Shown here: piece after piece, positions 50,674 through 54,038 of the stretch
Numbering within the stretch: position 1 is the first letter of the stretch
Layout of the letters: each line of letters starts with the position of its first letter
Assembly (NCBI RefSeq): GCF_002863585.1
Contig: NZ_PGUY01000025.1
Span: forward strand, 1 to 54,038
Source of the DNA: Peribacillus deserti
GTDB taxonomy: Bacteria > Bacillota > Bacilli > Bacillales > DSM-1321
Reading direction: 5' to 3'
Length of the DNA: 54,038 nt
Notes under the pieces: generated by a model
Seen by the model: the letters and a program-made list of their open reading frames with translations, nothing else
Database searches by the model: none
Told to the model about the DNA's origin: nothing
Translations under genes and position numbers: made by a program

Positions 50674-51330
50674 ATGAAGCTTTTACAAAAACTTGCCGGA
50701 TGTATTTTTGTTTTGACCGGGCTGCTCCTTTTAGCTTATCCCTATTACACAAGCTGGAAGGTAAACGAAGCACAGTCGGCTCTTAAGCAGGATTGGATCC
50801 AGCTAAATAAGACCGTACAGGCAGAAACAGCAATGCTTGATGAGCCCACAACGGCCCGTCCTCCCACCGCGGAAAGAAAGCAGCTGACAGCAAAAACAGA
50901 AATAAAGAAATCGCTTTCCACCCGTGATATTGTAAAGAAAGAAGGCATAGTGGGAGAGCTTGTTATCTCTAAAATTAATCTTGAGGCCATTATCGTTCAA
51001 GGTGTCGATCAAAAAAGCATGAAACATGCGGTAGGCTGGATGCCTTCTACGTCCCTCCCCGGTGAACATAGCAATGTGGTACTAGCTGCCCATAGGAGCC
51101 ATACGTACGGACAGTTCTTTAACCGACTCAATGAACTAAAAAATGGAGACAAAATAACTCTGAATTCATATGGCCAGTCATTCACATATCAGGTGTTTGA
51201 CAGGATTATCGTTGACCCGGCAGACCTCTCGGTAATCCAGCCTGCCAAGCAGGAAATGTTAACACTGATCACCTGTCATCCATTGAACTCGAATAAACAG
51301 CGTTTAATTATCAGAGCCAGGATCGTCTAA
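50674..51330 (+). CDS. srtD: Class D sortase
   Basis: A 218-residue transpeptidase that cleaves sorting signals and joins surface proteins to the cell wall. One N-terminal membrane helix (GCIFVLTGLLLLAYPYYTSW) is followed by a linker and the sortase barrel from about 90 (IVGELVISKINLEAIIVQGV). Catalytic residues are His140 (VLAAHRSHTYGQFF), Cys201 (LTLITCHPL) and Arg210 (QRLIIRARIV). The pattern fits class D sortases of Bacillus. The start follows TAGGAGAG. It is cotranscribed with the LPITG protein, its likely substrate. Known class D enzymes often prefer LPNTA, so LPITG is a variant. Confidence 0.9.
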   Translation: MKLLQKLAGCIFVLTGLLLLAYPYYTSWKVNEAQSALKQDWIQLNKTVQAETAMLDEPTTARPPTAERKQLTAKTEIKKSLSTRDIVKKEGIVGELVISKINLEAIIVQGVDQKSMKHAVGWMPSTSLPGEHSNVVLAAHRSHTYGQFFNRLNELKNGDKITLNSYGQSFTYQVFDRIIVDPADLSVIQPAKQEMLTLITCHPLNSNKQRLIIRARIV

Positions 51331-51339
51331 TTCATAAAA

Positions 51340-51375
51340 GATCCCTTGTCCAGATCGACTGACAAGGGATTTTAT
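51340..51375. terminator. Bidirectional terminator after the sortase
   Basis: ATCCCTTGTC and GACAAGGGAT form a perfect 10-bp stem with a 10-nt loop; T and A tracts on both sides suit the converging gene. Confidence 0.85.
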
Positions 51376-51806
51376 TATGGATTTTTATTGATTTTCTTAA
51401 TGGTTTGATTGAGAACCTCCGAGAGGATGATCCCCACGGCAATCGCCCCAGACAGCATAAAGGCCTTTGCTGCTAATTGAAGGGCTTCATTATAATCATT
51501 TTCTACAAATTTTCTCATGGCGTAATAGGCCATTCCTCCAGGCACAAGCGGAATCATACCTGCCACACTGAAAATGATCACAGGCATTTTATATTTTTTT
51601 GCGTAATACTGGCTCATAATCGCTATAAAAAATGCAGAAATTAACGTTGCAATCACAGGATCAAAGTGATTTTCGAATAAAACCACATATATAAACCAGC
51701 CAACCATCCCTACAATACCGCAATTTACAAGTGCCTTTTTTGGGATGTTGAAAATGATCCCTATTCCAGCAGTGGCAAAAAAGCTGGTAATCAGCTGTCC
51801 GATCAT
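51375..51806 (-). CDS. Threonine/serine exporter, small subunit (YjjB/DUF3815-like)
   Basis: A 143-residue membrane protein with four helices. Blocks such as LITSFFATAGIGIIFNIPKK and AGMIPLVPGGMAYYAMRKFV match the ThrE C-terminal half (DUF3815, YjjB-like). It pairs with the next gene, which carries the N-terminal half, so together they form a split ThrE-type amino-acid exporter. A 167-bp gap separates the two, longer than usual for such pairs. The transported substrate is inferred from the family only. Confidence 0.85.
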   Translation of the reverse strand: MIGQLITSFFATAGIGIIFNIPKKALVNCGIVGMVGWFIYVVLFENHFDPVIATLISAFFIAIMSQYYAKKYKMPVIIFSVAGMIPLVPGGMAYYAMRKFVENDYNEALQLAAKAFMLSGAIAVGIILSEVLNQTIKKINKNP

Positions 51807-51973
51807 AGTCTGCCCCTTTCTTAAAAAATAGCTCAGTTAGACCTGCCTGTTGAATGTACCGTAAGGCCGGTCGAGAGCCTTCTAACCGTATACGCCTATG
51901 GTCTACCTTAACCCGAGCTCCCGCTGGAAACTCACACCTGCAGCGGAGATCAACAGTGCACCTTAACATTGGT

Positions 51974-52726
51974 CTAAAAAATAGAGAATACGACCGCTAT
52001 TCCCGTTCCTATGGCTGATGCGGTCAGAAAAGCATCTGCACCCTTTGAGAGACCGGAAACTAAGTGTCCCGACATTAAATCTCTAACGGCATTTGTTATA
52101 AGGAGCCCGGGCACTAACGGCATGACCGATCCTATGATGATCTTATCTGCTTCATGGCCTGCTCCCCATGCTTTAAGGGAAAAAGCTGCAAGTCCTATGA
52201 CGAAAGCAGCTAGAAATTCGGCGAAAAATTTCACTTCTACCAGCTTGTGTATATAAACAAAGCACGTAAATCCGAGGCCTCCGCATAACAATGCCGGCAA
52301 GAAATCGTGCCAGCCTCCCATAAACATGATGACGAAGCAGCCGCTGGAAATGGAGGCTGCGAGCAACTGAATAACAAATGGATAGGATAAATCCTGTTTT
52401 TCTAATTCCTGAAGCTGTTTGTAGGCTTCCTTAGAGGTCAATTCGCCGTTCGTTATTTTTCGGGAAATACTGTTCGCAGCGGTGACCTTGTGCAAATCTG
52501 TATTTCGGTTTGCAATCCGGATCAATTTAGCTGGAACGACCCCATCCAATGAAAATATAATGCCTGTCGGAGTGACATAGCTATGGGGCCGGCCAATGTT
52601 ATAATAACCAGCGATCCGCTCCATTGTATCCTCTACACGGTATGTTTCCGCGCCGTTTTGGAGCATGATTTTGCCTGCAAGCAAACATAGCTCCATCACT
52701 TCATAGGTTTCTTTTCCTGGTTCCAT
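51974..52726 (-). CDS. Threonine/serine exporter, large subunit (YjjP/DUF1212-like)
   Basis: A 250-residue protein: a soluble N-terminal region (about 1-115; CLLAGKIMLQNGAETYRVED, SYVTPTGIIFSLD) followed by five membrane helices (SGCFVIMFMGGWHDFLPALL onward; GSVMPLVPGLLITNAVRDLM). This is the ThrE N-terminal, DUF1212 half. It is upstream of the small subunit on the same strand. The soluble domain is hydrolase-like in the family but no activity is known. AGAGATCAG precedes the ATG, a moderate site. Confidence 0.87.
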   Translation of the reverse strand: MEPGKETYEVMELCLLAGKIMLQNGAETYRVEDTMERIAGYYNIGRPHSYVTPTGIIFSLDGVVPAKLIRIANRNTDLHKVTAANSISRKITNGELTSKEAYKQLQELEKQDLSYPFVIQLLAASISSGCFVIMFMGGWHDFLPALLCGGLGFTCFVYIHKLVEVKFFAEFLAAFVIGLAAFSLKAWGAGHEADKIIIGSVMPLVPGLLITNAVRDLMSGHLVSGLSKGADAFLTASAIGTGIAVVFSIF

Positions 52727-52752
52727 CTGATCTCTCCCGATTTATCATCTAG

Positions 52753-53712
52753 TCAGGATCCGGGAAACAACATTAAAAAGTCCCCGTATCCTTCCTCCTG
52801 TAATTTTTCCTTAGGAATGAACCGTAAAGCAGCAGAGTTAATACAATATCTTAGTCCTCTAGGACCGGGACCATCTTCGAACACATGACCCAAATGCGCA
52901 TCGCTTTCTCTGCTCCTGACTTCGGTTCTTGTTTTGTGGTGGCTTACGTCAAGGTGCTCGGTCACACTCGCAGACATCACTGGTTTCGTAAAACTCGGCC
53001 ATCCACATCCGCTGTCATACTTATCCTTAGAAGTAAATAGTGGTTCTCCCGAAATAATATCAATATAAATCCCATCTTGAAACGTATCCCAATATTCATT
53101 CTGAAAGGGTGGTTCCGTTCCGTTTTCTTGAGTCACAAAATACTGTAAATCCGTTAACTTTTCCTTCAGGGCTGTCCGGTCTTTTGGCCAGTACCGCTTT
53201 TGAAATGCGTCCCGTTTCGATCCCTGCCTGTATAAAGCATAACGGAAAGGGTTTTTCTTGTGGAAATCCTGATGATACTCCTCAGCAGGGAAGAAATCTG
53301 AAGCAGGCAGTATGTCTGTGACAATTGGCTTTTCAAACCTGCCGCTTGCTGATAATGACCGTTTAGACTCCTCTGCTTCACTTTTCTGTGCATCATTATG
53401 ATAGAAAATGACACTTTTATAAGAACTTCCGCGGTCTGTAAACTGCCCTTCAGAATCTGTGGGATCTATTTGCTGCCAGTATATCTCCAGTAACTCTTTA
53501 TATGGAATGATAAGTGGATTATACACGATTTGAACAGCTTCGTAATGGCCTGTGGCTCCAGATTTTACTTCTTTGTACCTTGGATTTGCTTTGTTCCCTC
53601 CTGTATATCCTGAAACTACGCTTTGGATTCCCTTTCGTTCTTCAAAAGGGGAAACCATACACCAAAAACATCCTCCTCCGAATGTAGCAAGTTCCATCAT
53701 TTCCTGGTCCAT
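52753..53712 (-). CDS. msrAB: Fused methionine sulfoxide reductase MsrAB
   Basis: A 319-residue fusion that repairs both S- and R-methionine sulfoxide. The MsrA half has the catalytic Cys15 in [40 protein letters not shown] and [12 protein letters not shown]. The MsrB half (about 180-319) has [35 protein letters not shown] and the catalytic Cys in [11 protein letters not shown]. The two CxxC zinc pairs of many MsrB are absent, as in Bacillus relatives. AAGGAG-like sequence precedes ATG 53712. The order MsrA-MsrB on one chain is a known variant. No neighbouring partner is seen. Confidence 0.93.
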   Translation of the reverse strand: MDQEMMELATFGGGCFWCMVSPFEERKGIQSVVSGYTGGNKANPRYKEVKSGATGHYEAVQIVYNPLIIPYKELLEIYWQQIDPTDSEGQFTDRGSSYKSVIFYHNDAQKSEAEESKRSLSASGRFEKPIVTDILPASDFFPAEEYHQDFHKKNPFRYALYRQGSKRDAFQKRYWPKDRTALKEKLTDLQYFVTQENGTEPPFQNEYWDTFQDGIYIDIISGEPLFTSKDKYDSGCGWPSFTKPVMSASVTEHLDVSHHKTRTEVRSRESDAHLGHVFEDGPGPRGLRYCINSAALRFIPKEKLQEEGYGDFLMLFPGS

Positions 53713-53781
53713 TGAAATCTCCTTACTCTTTCAGGTATTTTTAATAATTTTTATTCAAAACGAGATACTATTTATAAATTA

Positions 53782-53898
53782 GGCTGTTTTGGCAAACTTT
53801 GTTGTTATTGAACAAGGGCTTGATTGGAACGTGAGGATGCTCGCTTTCTGCGGGGCGGGCGGTGAGCCTCCTCGGCTTCGCCTGTGGGGTCTCACCTG
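53782..53898. mobile_element. MITE-like element, copy D (truncated)
   Basis: It begins GGCTGTTTTGGCAAACTTTG as copies A and C do and follows the core to GGGGTCTCACCTG. It then breaks directly into a GAAAAGCGGAGGACGGTGCT repeat (53902-53925). The right terminus is missing, so this is a truncated copy, possibly disrupted by the short repeat. Confidence 0.7.
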
Positions 53899-53901
53899 AT
53901 C

Positions 53902-53925
53902 GAAAAGCGGAGGACGGTGCTTTTC
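53902..53925 (+). repeat. GAAAAGCGGAGG-type intergenic repeat at MITE break
   Basis: This 24-bp copy begins GAAAAGCGGAGGACGG and ends TGCTTTTC, forming a small hairpin with GAAAAGC and GCTTTTC arms. It abuts the broken end of MITE copy D. Its closest relative in the window is at 7264-7291. The final 110 bases of the window show nothing else. Confidence 0.55.
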
Positions 53926-54038
53926 AAGATAAGATCCATCAAAAAGCTGAATGATGATCTTTTTTAATTAGAGGCAAACGCTAAAAGAAAAGCAGACACC
54001 TGATAAAGAAGACTTGCTGACTGGCTAGCGATAGCGAA

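Overview
The window looks like chromosomal DNA of a spore-forming Bacillaceae (Bacillus, Cytobacillus or Mesobacillus type). The signs are sporulation and coat genes (rsfA, gerQ), bacillithiol synthesis (bshB2), the LiaIH-LiaFSR envelope-stress module, coproporphyrin-dependent haem synthesis (hemQ), strong AGGAGG ribosome sites, frequent TTG and GTG starts, and moderate GC. Genes in roughly the first 21 kb (ywhB, ywgA, ywfO, rsfA, lipL, pta, hemQ, gerQ, ywdK, ywdI, ung, pdxK) match the ywh-ywd segment of the B. subtilis chromosome. A near-consensus parS site next to ung fits that origin-proximal position. No tRNA, rRNA, CRISPR-Cas or intact prophage was seen.

Layout: 0.2-12 kb holds the conserved ywh-ywd block; 12-16 kb a CPA1 antiporter, a 104-bp tandem hairpin array and aminopeptidase AmpS; 16-19 kb a CPBP-like membrane protein and moeB-moaD-moaE; 19-23 kb pdxK, yojF-bshB2, then a TPP riboswitch followed by lipM-lipA; 24-30 kb a GSDH-type lipoprotein, a HAD phosphatase, an AlkD-like glycosylase, ybaK and topB; 30-37 kb ABC-F YfmM, an IS256 remnant and the lia locus; 37-45 kb a Rieske-FAD oxidoreductase, an Idh/MocA oxidoreductase, niaP, a thioredoxin-reductase-like protein, a YczE-like protein and glnS; 45-51 kb an InhA-like protease, a cell-wall-anchored repeat protein and its class D sortase; 51-54 kb a split ThrE exporter and fused MsrAB.

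Functional themes: the three dedicated enzymes of the Bacillus lipoate assembly line are all present. LipM loads octanoate on GcvH, LipA inserts sulfur, and LipL relays the group to 2-oxoacid dehydrogenases. A complete TPP riboswitch with terminator lies directly upstream of lipM-lipA, which would link thiamine and lipoate, the two cofactors those dehydrogenases share. Envelope stress (Lia), redox repair (MsrAB, bacillithiol, AlkD, Ung) and surface anchoring (LPITG protein plus sortase) are the other coherent groups.

The most unusual content is non-coding. Four intergenic arrays carry about nine AGCATAA motifs each, spaced 20 or 21 bp, close to two DNA turns. All four have a 20-bp-period half followed by a 21-bp-period half, and two are colinear unit by unit. 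A related CCACATAAA array with exact 21-bp steps lies beside the fourth. A 104-bp tandem array places two near-perfect hairpins per unit, separated by constant 26-bp spacers. Four copies of a GC-rich MITE-like element are present; two are complete, with inverted termini and perfect 8-bp target duplications, and one of these forms the stop codon of liaH.
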